From Halioxenophilus aromaticivorans (GTDB lineage: Bacteria > Pseudomonadota > Gammaproteobacteria > Pseudomonadales > Cellvibrionaceae): a stretch of 64,000 nt of DNA. A model generated the notes under the pieces. That model saw nothing but the letters and a program-made list of their open reading frames with translations, made no database searches and was not told the DNA's origin. Shown here piece by piece: positions 8,666 to 16,224 of the stretch. The first letter of the stretch is position 1, and each line of letters begins with the position of its first letter. The position numbers and the translations under genes are program-made. The stretch spans positions 372,001 to 436,000 of the forward strand of contig NZ_AP031496.1 in NCBI RefSeq assembly GCF_042850945.1. Reading direction: 5' to 3'.

Positions 8666-8696
8666 TTGATAAAATATCGTAAAGAGAATTTATCAA
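8666..8696. promoter_or_regulatory. Inverted repeat upstream of merR
   Basis: Eight-base arms TTGATAAA (8666-8673) and TTTATCAA (8689-8696) flank a 15-base A/T-rich centre between the globin stop and the merR start. It could be a weak operator or a stem in the transcript. It does not resemble the mer dyads found upstream. Confidence 0.35.
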
Positions 8697-8718
8697 AATA
8701 CAGTCAGCATTTGTTTTT

Positions 8719-9084
8719 TCATATTTTCCAGAACTTTTCTAGCGAGACAAACAGAGATCTGTCTGCCATCAGCCCAGAAAAAGACGCCATTGCTGCTTCA
8801 AAATTACTTAACCAACGTTGGAAATGCATTTCCTCAAATGCGTGAACAGCGTTAATTGTCCTGTGTAGCTTAATCAAGTGGTTATTATACTGAGCGTTTC
8901 CGAAAAACATTTTCTGCCAATACAAACTAATAGTTTGCAATTGCTCATTAATATCAATTAATGCATGTTCCAAAAATACGGGTGCCATAACACTATCATC
9001 AAGCAATTTCCCATAAAAAGAATGCGCGAACCTATCAATATTTTTTACGGTATCAAATTGTGTTGATTCATTGAAGTACGTCAA
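8719..9084 (-). CDS. Group III (P-type) truncated haemoglobin
   Basis: A 121-residue globin. NIDRFAHSFYGKLLDDSVMAP matches the B-to-E helix region of truncated globins. Then come ALIDINEQLQTISLYWQKMF, a proximal HLIKLH segment, and HFQRWLSNF, typical of group III proteins in proteobacteria. The frame starts at a TTG (9084) four bases after the stop of the small membrane peptide, without a clear Shine-Dalgarno sequence, so it is probably translated by coupling. Group III globins bind O2, NO or peroxide; the real substrate is unknown. A globin under a mer-type promoter is unexpected and may point to redox or NO handling linked to metal stress. Confidence 0.85.
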   Translation of the reverse strand: MTYFNESTQFDTVKNIDRFAHSFYGKLLDDSVMAPVFLEHALIDINEQLQTISLYWQKMFFGNAQYNNHLIKLHRTINAVHAFEEMHFQRWLSNFEAAMASFSGLMADRSLFVSLEKFWKI

Positions 9085-9088
9085 TGAA

Positions 9089-9205
9089 TCAACAGCACAC
9101 GCCTAAATAGGAGGCTAACCCAATAACACCAGCAAATGCCAGTATCATCATTACTGCTTCTATACCATCTTTTCGCCTTAGGTACGCATTTCTTATTGCT
9201 AACAT
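9089..9205 (-). CDS. 38-residue single-pass membrane peptide ending in Cys-Cys
   Basis: A short reading frame from ATG 9205 encodes a basic N-terminus (MLAIRNAYLRRKDG), one hydrophobic helix of about 20 residues and a C-terminal GVCC. AAGGTGAC lies about 6 bases before the ATG as a Shine-Dalgarno sequence. It is the first gene after the mer-type promoter at 9238-9269 and abuts the globin gene. The layout, one membrane span with vicinal cysteines, recalls the first helix of MerT/MerC mercury transporters, but it is far shorter than any Mer protein I know. Function is unassigned; metal binding at the Cys pair is an inference. Confidence 0.6.
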   Translation of the reverse strand: MLAIRNAYLRRKDGIEAVMMILAFAGVIGLASYLGVCC

Positions 9206-9237
9206 TTTGTCACCTTGAAATTGAAGCTTACTCCCGT

Positions 9238-9269
9238 ACTATAAAGGCCGTACCATGATACGGTGTCAA
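9238..9269 (-). promoter_or_regulatory. MerR-type promoter/operator, minus strand
   Basis: Read on the minus strand: -35 TTGACA (9269-9264), a 20-base spacer, and -10 TATAGT (9243-9238). The spacer holds the dyad CCGTATCATGGTACGG, one base from the classical mer half-sites (CCGTAC-N4-GTACGG). An over-long spacer with the dyad between -35 and -10 is the hallmark of MerR-activated promoters. It drives the Cys-Cys peptide, the globin and possibly merR. Confidence 0.85.
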
Positions 9270-9346
9270 TAAAAAATCGAGACAATAATCGTCGGGCAAA
9301 GTGCTGTTAACAAATACTGTTGTTGCCATATTTTTAACTTCCAGGC

Positions 9347-9378
9347 TTGACGCCGTACCGTACTACGGCTGATAAAAT
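9347..9378 (+). promoter_or_regulatory. MerR-type promoter/operator, plus strand
   Basis: -35 TTGACG (9347-9352), a 20-base spacer containing CCGTACCGTACTACGG (9353-9368), and -10 TAAAAT (9373-9378). It has the same geometry as the minus-strand promoter about 80 bases away and one mismatch from the mer dyad. It drives the CopZ-like gene and probably the ZIP gene. Confidence 0.82.
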
Positions 9379-9430
9379 TCTCACAATTTAGACCACTAAC
9401 TATAAAACCGAAATACCGAGGCTGATATTC

Positions 9431-9856
9431 ATGAGTAATTGCTGTAGCAAACCTAAAACAACCAAAGCGAACTGTCCGAGTTGTGATGTAATACAAAAAT
9501 CTGTTGCTTTTGAGACCTTGTTACACCATGTTTCTTCTCCCTTAAACCAAGAAATTCAACCACAAACTTATTATTTCTGCTCCAATCCGCAGTGCAAAAC
9601 GGTGTATTTTGGAGAGGATGGTCAGCTTATTTCTGTAACACAAGTACGAGGTGTTGTAGGTCAAAAACAAAAATTAGAATCACGACCAATTTGCTATTGT
9701 TTTGATGTAACAGCCCAGCAGGTGCTTGATGAAATTACCACCACTGGCAAAAGTACATCGAAAGCCTTTGTCATTGCTCAGACTAAGGCGAAATCTTGTG
9801 CTTGTGATATTCGTAACCCTTCAGGCGCCTGTTGTTTGGCAGATTTTCCTACCTAA
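9431..9856 (+). CDS. CopZ-like iron-sulfur metallochaperone
   Basis: A 141-residue cysteine-rich protein. The N-terminal Cys motifs (SNCCSKP, CPSCDV) and YFCSNPQCKTVYFGEDG form a zinc-ribbon-like part. The second half has ICYCFDV, a spaced CAC motif and GACCLADF, the layout of the [2Fe-2S] domain in archaeal CopZ and related chaperones found in mer and cop loci. It probably carries a thiophilic metal to a transporter or regulator. It is first in the plus-strand arm of the MerR regulon. A 17-codon remnant resembling its YFCSNPQC...YFGED segment occurs at 12111-12161, after the ZIP gene. Confidence 0.78.
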   Translation: MSNCCSKPKTTKANCPSCDVIQKSVAFETLLHHVSSPLNQEIQPQTYYFCSNPQCKTVYFGEDGQLISVTQVRGVVGQKQKLESRPICYCFDVTAQQVLDEITTTGKSTSKAFVIAQTKAKSCACDIRNPSGACCLADFPT

Positions 9857-10115
9857 AATAAAAGGTCGTTGCTGTTGTGAACGTTATTTAGAAAGAAGCG
9901 GTAATCTGAAGCCGGATTTAGATTAGTTACAGAACGAACACTTACGAGGATTAAGTTATTGGAATTACAAATAGGAGAACAGCAAAATTGAAGCGTTCTC
10001 TATGAGTCACCACGGTAAGTATTGTTAAAAGCAATTAACTATCGATAAATGACGCGGTCATATATGTGTAAGCATCATGGGACGGAATTAATCAAAATTA
10101 TTAGGAATAACGAAC

Positions 10116-10859
10116 ATGCTGTCTCTGGCATCTACATTAAGTTTTGCTCTTGTCGCCGGAATGAGTATACCTGTAGGGGCATTGATCTCGACCAATAAGA
10201 GGCTAAGATCTTACTGTTGCCAACATGAGATTGACAGTTATGTTTCTTACTTTGGTGGTGGAGCGCTGCTAGCTGCAATAGCGCTTGTACTTGTACCTTA
10301 CGGTATAGAACACACCACAATTCCTGATGCCACAGTAGCATTTTTGGCCGGAGGAATTGTCTTTTGGCAACTTAGTTCATGGATGAGGCGTAGACGTAAT
10401 ACCATATCTCAATTTCTTGGAATGATATTGGACTTTATCCCGGAGGGAATAGCGTTAGGCGCAGCTGCGGCAACAGGCTCGAATACAGGGTATCTGCTCG
10501 CTGCGCTGATAGCACTACAAAACATGCCGGAAGGTTTTTCAGCATATCATGAAATGAACTCGGGCGGCGTAACAAAAATAAAACTTTGGGTGATTTTTCT
10601 TACGGTTCCAATAGTGGGGCCGCTCGCGGCATGGTTGGGCTATACTTGTTTGTCAGCAAGTAATCATGTTCTGGGATTGATCATGCTATTCTGCAGTAGC
10701 GGTATCATTTATCTAATTTTTCAGGATATTGCTCCAGCGGCTCATCTAAAAGATCAAGACTTCCCAGCAATGGGTGCCGTAACTGGTTTTTTACTGGGCA
10801 TGATCGGAACTATGCTAATACACTGCTGTCCCGTTAACTTTCATATGAGCGCCATCTGA
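10116..10859 (+). CDS. ZIP-family metal transporter with IS-altered C-terminus
   Basis: A 247-residue membrane protein with about eight hydrophobic segments. The ZIP signature helices are FIPEGIALGAAAATG (near residue 110) and ALQNMPEGFSAYHEM (near residue 143), with the paired His/Glu/Asn metal ligands. AGGA lies about 9 bases before the ATG. ZIP proteins take up Zn, Fe or other divalent ions. Being in a MerR regulon suggests import or redistribution of metal under metal stress. An IS4-family element inserted in the last codons: the native end would be MLIH-stop, and the current frame reads on into the IS to add CCPVNFHMSAI. The transport domain should be unaffected. Confidence 0.85.
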   Translation: MLSLASTLSFALVAGMSIPVGALISTNKRLRSYCCQHEIDSYVSYFGGGALLAAIALVLVPYGIEHTTIPDATVAFLAGGIVFWQLSSWMRRRRNTISQFLGMILDFIPEGIALGAAAATGSNTGYLLAALIALQNMPEGFSAYHEMNSGGVTKIKLWVIFLTVPIVGPLAAWLGYTCLSASNHVLGLIMLFCSSGIIYLIFQDIAPAAHLKDQDFPAMGAVTGFLLGMIGTMLIHCCPVNFHMSAI

Positions 10860-12093
10860 TTTATATCAGGCAGGCTATTTGGCGGTGTATCGCCTCTCAA
10901 CAAGGCCATTAGGTCTCTTTTATCAAAAAGATTAAGCTGTAATAGGCGCAGTATCTGCTGCATACTTCTTGTAAGCTTCGACTGAAACTTTAAAAAGGCA
11001 ATGAGCAAATAAACACACATTGCGACCCAGATTTGAGTCATTACAGCGTTCTTGCTCGTACCAATAAACGATGTTACTTTTAAGTTCTGCTTGATCCACT
11101 TAAAGAACAACTCTACCTGCCATCGGGCTTTGTAAATATCGGCAATGGTCTTGGCGGCCAATTTGAAATTGTTTGTTAAAAATACATAGTGCTTACCCGT
11201 CTCCGCATCTTTATACCCCACCCGTCGTAATTGAACGGGGCATTTTTTGGAGACATGAGGGCCGGTGAACTCGATCGTTTGATCACACGTCAATCCTTTG
11301 CCTTTCAGTACGGATCGACGTTCAATAATACGAAATTTCGCATTGCTCTTAAGCCGGGTGACGAAGAAAATCTCCTTATCTGTCAACTGCTTATACCAAG
11401 CGTAATCATTGTACGCTTTATCAATCGCAACAATACTCCCCTTAGGGAAGTTGAGCATACGACCTACCGTGACATCGTGTTTCTTCCCTTCCGTGATGGT
11501 CACAAACTCGGGTAAGTAGCCGGCATGATTCAAGCCAACGTGCAATTTCACCGCGCCTTTGGTGGTGCGAAAGTCAGCCCAGGGAAACGCTGACAAACAC
11601 AAATCGATGGTCGAGGCATCCAGCGAATATAGCGGGTGGTTAAATTTGAAATTATGATCAGGCACCACGCTTTGGCAGCGCATTAACAGCTTTCCAAACA
11701 AAGCTTCGTACAGGGCATAGGGCTTATCTTCATTGATGCGCGATAGGTTAGACCGCGACAGCTTGGCGCTGCCCAGATGGTAAAGGCGATGCATTTGCGC
11801 CGACATATTATCCACGATATCGCGCAAGCTGTTTCGACCAGACAATTGGGCCATCGTCAGTGACACAAACTGCGACCAGCGAGAGGCTTTACGGAAGGCA
11901 CGGCCTGAATGATGTTGTTTGGCAAGGGTCTCAAATTCATGTCTCGGAACAAGTTTTAGTATTTGTGAAAGAATGGTATTACAATGCGCCATGGTCTGGT
12001 TCCCCCTATTAATACGCTGTTTTCTAAGCAATCTCATTGTATCAATTGCGGCGGAATCAGACCTTCTTATTTCTCCTTAACGGGACAGCAGTG
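10821..12093. mobile_element. IS4-family insertion sequence
   Basis: A 1,273-bp element with perfect 17-bp inverted ends (CACTGCTGTCCCGTTAA at 10821 and its complement ending at 12093) and a 9-base target duplication ATGCTAATA (10812-10820 and 12094-12102). The bases CA after each copy make an 11-base reading possible. A single minus-strand transposase fills it. The clean duplication and intact gene indicate a recent insertion. Confidence 0.93.
10841..11992 (-). CDS. IS4-family transposase
   Basis: A DDE transposase of 383 residues from the ATG at 11992, which has a GGGGGA Shine-Dalgarno sequence; the frame is open back to 12037. Visible motifs include SLDASTIDLCLSAFPWADF (first Asp), VAIDKAYNDY (second Asp) and YKARWQVELFFKWIKQNL, the YREK-like C-terminal signature with the catalytic Glu. 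The N-terminus, with FRKASRWSQFVSLTMAQLSG, matches the DUF4372 type found in the ISPepr1-like group. It is complete and lies within perfect ends. Confidence 0.95.
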   Translation of the reverse strand: MAHCNTILSQILKLVPRHEFETLAKQHHSGRAFRKASRWSQFVSLTMAQLSGRNSLRDIVDNMSAQMHRLYHLGSAKLSRSNLSRINEDKPYALYEALFGKLLMRCQSVVPDHNFKFNHPLYSLDASTIDLCLSAFPWADFRTTKGAVKLHVGLNHAGYLPEFVTITEGKKHDVTVGRMLNFPKGSIVAIDKAYNDYAWYKQLTDKEIFFVTRLKSNAKFRIIERRSVLKGKGLTCDQTIEFTGPHVSKKCPVQLRRVGYKDAETGKHYVFLTNNFKLAAKTIADIYKARWQVELFFKWIKQNLKVTSFIGTSKNAVMTQIWVAMCVYLLIAFLKFQSKLTRSMQQILRLLQLNLFDKRDLMALLRGDTPPNSLPDINQMALI

Positions 12094-12110
12094 ATGCTAA
12101 TACATTGATT

Positions 12111-12161
12111 TTCTACTTCAATCCACAGTGCGAAAGGGTTTATTTTGGAGAGCAAGATTGA
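12111..12161 (+). pseudogene. Remnant of a CopZ-like gene
   Basis: Seventeen codons including the stop read FYFNPQCERVYFGEQD, closely matching YFCSNPQCKTVYFGEDG of the chaperone at 9431-9856. It lies directly after the native ZIP stop. It may mark a second chaperone copy removed by deletion, or a duplication of the locus. Confidence 0.55.
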
Positions 12162-12444
12162 TGTCCGACCGGTAAAAGCGTCAAATCTAGCCAATCTACC
12201 AAAATGCTCAGTGTGGTATGGAGAAAATGCAGCCATATGCTCCCGAGTGATGTGGTGCCCTTACGACTTCAATTGATTAAATGCCTCTGTCATCGCATTC
12301 ACGTTGTACAAGATTGCAAACAAAATGGTTGTGCTTAACAGTTTTACTTTGCCCATGTTTCAAATTAGCTGGTATTTTCCCACCGTTGGCGAAGAACAGC
12401 CAACGAGCAAACTCAATGAACTCTTCACTTTTACAAGTAGCACC

Positions 12445-12518
12445 TGGGGTCTGGCGATCATCTGCAGGATTTACCGATGAGGAAAAATAAATCCCGTAGA
12501 GATGATCGCCAGACCCCA
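12445..12518. repeat. Perfect 19-bp inverted repeat of unknown origin
   Basis: TGGGGTCTGGCGATCATCT at 12445-12463 is exactly repeated in reverse complement at 12500-12518, around a 36-base centre. It could be the two ends of a minimal mobile element, a strong hairpin or a recombination site. There is no T-run after it, so it is not a typical terminator. Confidence 0.6.
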
Positions 12519-12597
12519 AATAGAATAATTTTTTTTGCAAATAACTGATATCTGCTGGATGCGTCAGCGGATTAGTCTTGAAAGACTGAATCAATGA

Positions 12598-12905
12598 TTG
12601 GACTTCATTCCATCTTTCACCGTTTTCCAGCAGAAAAATGAACAGTTGGTGGAAAACATGGCAGTGATCACCACTCAGAAAGCAGAAGTGGAGAAGCAAG
12701 TGGCTGTGTTATCCCAGGCATTGGAGGTCGCCAAAGCTGAACTAAAAACCTGCCGGGACAAGATTGTATTTCTGACTGACGAGAACAAAATAATAATTCA
12801 GAAAAGGTGATGATTCAGGGGCAATTCAAGCAACTACTGGCTCGCTATGATCGCGTTAGAGCCAAACTTGCCAAATTTGTCGGTTCTTCCACAGGCCCCC
12901 AATGA
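12598..12905 (+). pseudogene. Frameshifted second TnpT/KfrA-like fragment
   Basis: The part from QKNEQLVENM to FLTDENKIIIQ closely follows the end of the fragment at 6456-6942 (for example ALEVAKAEL for SLETAKATL and FLTDENK for ILTDENK). One base is missing after IIIQ, which creates an early stop. In the next frame the protein continues VMIQGQFKQLLARYDRVRAK to a stop at 12903-12905. The N-terminal half is absent. This is a dead copy whose C-terminus is longer than that of the first fragment. Confidence 0.7.
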
Positions 12906-13509
12906 GTTCCTGAAAAAGCGGGCGAGTCAGCAAGCCCAGCAATCCATCAATAGAACCTGGGTGGCACTCGATGATGAAATGGTGGATTTTCATCCAACGC
13001 CAATAGTTGGGTTTTACACTCTAACCAGTTGTACGGTGGCTCATACAGACATCCAGGGGAACTATCCCCACTACCCATTACCCGCTTTTAAGTTAGCCTG
13101 GTTCGGTGTTCATAATGAATATCAGGGCACTCCAATGCGCGTTGGTGAAGAACTGCTAGTAGAGGCACTGCTTCAGTCTTGGGAGCTCTTTACCCACACT
13201 CAACTAGGTGTTGCCTTAGTTGTTGACCCGTTAACCCAGAAAAGTGAAGACTTTTTCCGGAAATACGATTTCCAGGAAATTGGGCGCTCTTTCCATGGTC
13301 AAGAAACTCTCTATTTGCCGATGAGAAAAATCCGACAGATGATTGAAGCGGATCTGCTTCTGGGGGCCGAGGAAAAGTTTGGCTCAAGAACGAAAGCTGA
13401 ACGTTGGTTTGATACACCTGATTCACTGTTTGGTGATCTCTCGCCTCGAAAGATGATCGATGTAGTCGGTGGCGTCGGCATTTTGGAAGATGCGATCTAT
13501 GAGAGTTGA
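12847..13509 (+). CDS. GNAT acetyltransferase fused to a DUF2384 (MbcA/ParS/Xre) domain
   Basis: A 220-residue protein. Residues 18-165 match GNAT toxins of the TacT/AtaT kind: NEFLKKRASQQA, a YTLTSCTVAH strand, FKLAWFGV, then a variant acetyl-CoA loop (EYQGTPMRVGEELL) and VVDPLTQKSEDFFRKYDF. The last 50 residues (FGSRTKAERWFDTPDSLFG and following) are the DUF2384 domain found at the C-terminus of MbcA/ParS/Xre antitoxins. The first 17 residues overlap the dead TnpT-like tail in another frame, and the usual GNAT start is missing, so the gene may have been joined by recombination at about 12900. Function is uncertain. Confidence 0.65.
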   Translation: MIALEPNLPNLSVLPQAPNEFLKKRASQQAQQSINRTWVALDDEMVDFHPTPIVGFYTLTSCTVAHTDIQGNYPHYPLPAFKLAWFGVHNEYQGTPMRVGEELLVEALLQSWELFTHTQLGVALVVDPLTQKSEDFFRKYDFQEIGRSFHGQETLYLPMRKIRQMIEADLLLGAEEKFGSRTKAERWFDTPDSLFGDLSPRKMIDVVGGVGILEDAIYES

Positions 13510-14367
13510 AGGCGGCGCGCGTCAGCTCTGATTCTTGTTTACAGATCAGTTTCAGCTTCCTGAGCTGTTTTTACGCTATCGGGGGGAATGACATGCTCAG
13601 CGCCTGGATCAAGTTTCGAAACCAGGTTGTGTACCAGTTTTCCCTCCACTTGGCCACGTGATCTCCTGTGTCACAGACGACATGGCCCGCTTACCAGCAG
13701 GCAATAGCAGTGCCAGAGCCAGAACCTTTCGTGCCCCAGTAAAGGCCGCCATCGTATTGAAATTGGTCGTAGCGAGTCGGAAGTTGTTCGATTGGGCCTC
13801 GGTGCTCCATCAAAAGGCTACGCGGGCACCATTGAAAAATTTAAGTTGAACTGCCTGGGCTAATAATCAGATTTCCATTTAGTAGCACAATGAATTCAGA
13901 CTATCCTTAATTTATCTCGTAAAAACAATGAGTTAAAATATTATAGATTAATAGAATAGGATTTTTATTTGCAATAGCCTAGAGTGATCAATGGTAACTG
14001 GATCCAGATGGGAAGATGCGTATGTCGATCAATGACCTTCTGAAACGTAGCTCCTCCCATGGTACGGAGGAAGCAGAAGTAGCTTTCTTCTCAGCTATAG
14101 AGGCTTGTGGCCTGTTCCTGAATCAGTGACTCTACGCTTGAATATACTCACCCGGGCAGGACTCAAGCCAATTTTCCCTGGAATCTAGCCAAAGCCGGTT
14201 TGTTGATGGCGGAAATGCCTAGGACAGGTTCGGTCAGCTGCCCGAGATTGATTATTTTGAGACCGGAGCCTGATGTTCCTACAATACCCGATTGCCCCGG
14301 CACAGTTTCCGGGTGATCCCAGGGTGAAGGCCGTTATTGAGCTGGCTTATCCGGAGGCTGATTCGCT
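13510..14367. other. Decayed DNA without a convincing gene
   Basis: About 860 bases with many stops in all frames. A run at 14278-14360 reads YPIAPAQFPGDPRVKAVIEL, which looks like coding debris of unknown origin. The part at 13860-13990 is strongly A/T-rich. It lies between the GNAT gene and an IS256 relic and is best described as a graveyard of mobile-element fragments. Confidence 0.5.
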
Positions 14368-15085
14368 AACACGGTGTCACGTCTCAAGACGAGGTGGCTG
14401 CAAGAGCGCCAAGATTGGCGTCGCCGTGAGCTGAGAAGAAGCGCTCATCTACTGGTGGACGGATGGTGTCTACAGCAATGGTTGTCTAGATGACAGGCTC
14501 TGCCTGTTGGTGATCATAGGAGTTACCGAGTATGGCCACAAGGAACTGGTCGCGGTTGAAGATGGCCATCGGGGGTCTGAAGCCAGCTGGCGAGAGCTGC
14601 TCACCGGCTTGCGGGAGCGGGGCCTGGATTATGCCTCCAAGCTGGCCGTAGGCGACAGGGCTCTGGTTTCTCTATCTGGCGAAGACCCGTGAGGGCGCTC
14701 ACAAAGCCTTTGACAGCACCTTGAAGCGATTCCGGGACAAGTACCCGAAGGCCATGGAAAACCTTGAAAAGGATCGGGATGAACTGCTCGCCTTTTACGA
14801 CATCCCGGCAGCGCACTGGATTCATTTGCGGACCACCAATCTGATTGAGTCCACCTTCGCCAAGGTAAGGCTGAGTACAAAGCGAACCTGGTCCTGTGGC
14901 AACCCGACACCACGTTATCGATGGTGTTCAAATTGCTCCATTCCGTTCAGAAACGCTGGAAGCGGATCAAGGGGTTCAACCAACTGAAGCTGGTGGTGAA
15001 CAACGTCCAGTTTCGGGATGGAGAACGCGTGGATGATCAATCAATCTGGCAGAGACGCCGCCTTATGGCCATTTGCCAGATTTGA
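14368..15085 (+). pseudogene. Decayed IS256-family transposase
   Basis: Pieces in different frames line up with an IS256 (Transposase_mut) protein: NTVSRLKTRWLQERQDWRRR at 14368, VIIGVTEYGHKELVAVEDG near 14510, GLDYASKLAVGDRAL near 14620, KAFD...YPKAMENLEKDRDELLAF near 14710-14790, HLRTTNLIESTFAKVRL, and finally VFKLLHSVQKRWKRIKGF to the stop at 15085. Several frameshifts are needed. About 50 residues between the second Asp region and KAFD, where family members have RCWVHKTANV, are deleted. No ends were found. It is inactive. Confidence 0.8.
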
Positions 15086-15200
15086 TAATAACTCCAGATA
15101 GTGCGGATTGATGTGTAATCAAAAAAAGGGGCGTTGCAACCCCTCCCAAATTTACCCATAATTAAAGCGTTGACAATAATTACAACATACGGTGCAAGCC

Positions 15201-16166
15201 ATGTTATCAAACGTGCTCAGTAATGCCGTGGTTTTTGCTCAGGCACACCCGCTAGAAGTATCCGATTACTTCAGTCGTCATGTCGGGCACCACATACTGG
15301 AATTTGCGGATCGGGTTTGCAGTCGCACGCAAGCCTCTCGCCTCAATTACCGTGATTTCGCTGGCCTCGGGCTGTCATCCATCAGCTACGGTGATAAGGT
15401 GAATGTTCGTTGTCCCGAACCTCGAGAGATCTACCATTTTCAGTTTGTGGCCCGAGGTGAATGCCTTTGGCGCTTCCCGGACAAGAACATTCGGCTGTTG
15501 CCTGGTCAAGCACTTATGGTTAATCCCTATGATCAAGTATCGCTAACGTATTCTGCTGATTGCGAAAAAGTTATTGTTACAGTGCCTCCAGCGCTGATCA
15601 ACGAAATATGCCTTGATCAGGCAGGCTCATTGCCTCGTGAAGGGGTTAAGTTTTCATCTGATGTTATAGACTTGAGTGAATCGGCATGTTTCCTGAGGTT
15701 GCTGGATGTGCTGTTAGCAGAGGCCAATGGCAGCGAGTTGGGTCTGGAGCATGTGCAGCGGCCCTATCGCGAAATTCTGATCCGCAAGCTGCTGCATCAG
15801 TTCAGCAGCAATATTGCCTCCGAGCATGACCTACACGCCAATGATCCCAGTTTTTGCCACCTCTTGGCTTACATCGAGACCAATATCCGCGCTGACCTGA
15901 GCGTTGAAGAACTGGCGCAGGTGGGGAATGTGAGTACCCGCACCGTCTACAACTTGTTTGCCAAGTATTTTAGTGTGACGCCGAAGCTGTTCATCAAGCA
16001 AGCCAAGCTGAAAAGCCTGCGTGAAGATTTGGCCGGTGGCAAGGCTATTCGCAATGTGACGGAAGTTGCTTTGGACTACGGCTTTACCCACCTTGGGCGT
16101 TTTTCATCCGACTATCGCAAGATGTTTGGTGAGCTGCCGTCGGAAACGCTGCAGCGCAGGCGCTGA
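15201..16166 (+). CDS. XylS/BenR-like AraC-family activator
   Basis: A 321-residue regulator, the same length as XylS. The N-terminal ligand domain has ISYGDKVNVRCP, an ECLWRF turn and DQVSLTYSADCEKVIV, which follow XylS closely. The C-terminal double helix-turn-helix (residues 215-320) includes RTVYNLFAKYFSVTPKLFIK and VTEVALDYGFTHLGRFSSDY. XylS and BenR bind benzoates and activate Pm-type promoters. Next to the upper-pathway genes, it probably senses benzoate or methylbenzoate, the product of the pathway, and activates the site at 17322-17377. An ATG at 15201 is preferred; a GTG at 15192 is possible. The gene is intact. Confidence 0.85.
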   Translation: MLSNVLSNAVVFAQAHPLEVSDYFSRHVGHHILEFADRVCSRTQASRLNYRDFAGLGLSSISYGDKVNVRCPEPREIYHFQFVARGECLWRFPDKNIRLLPGQALMVNPYDQVSLTYSADCEKVIVTVPPALINEICLDQAGSLPREGVKFSSDVIDLSESACFLRLLDVLLAEANGSELGLEHVQRPYREILIRKLLHQFSSNIASEHDLHANDPSFCHLLAYIETNIRADLSVEELAQVGNVSTRTVYNLFAKYFSVTPKLFIKQAKLKSLREDLAGGKAIRNVTEVALDYGFTHLGRFSSDYRKMFGELPSETLQRRR

Positions 16167-16224
16167 AGCCACTGAATGCCACCAAGTGGTAGCTCACTCG
16201 GTTAATATGAGCGGCACGCCTGAT

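Noticed and set aside
9726..9926. Overlapping frame at the end of the CopZ-like gene ending KGRCCCERY
   Set aside because: It looked like a frameshifted extension of the chaperone, but the annotated frame ends with the normal CCLADF terminus of the family, so no frameshift is needed.
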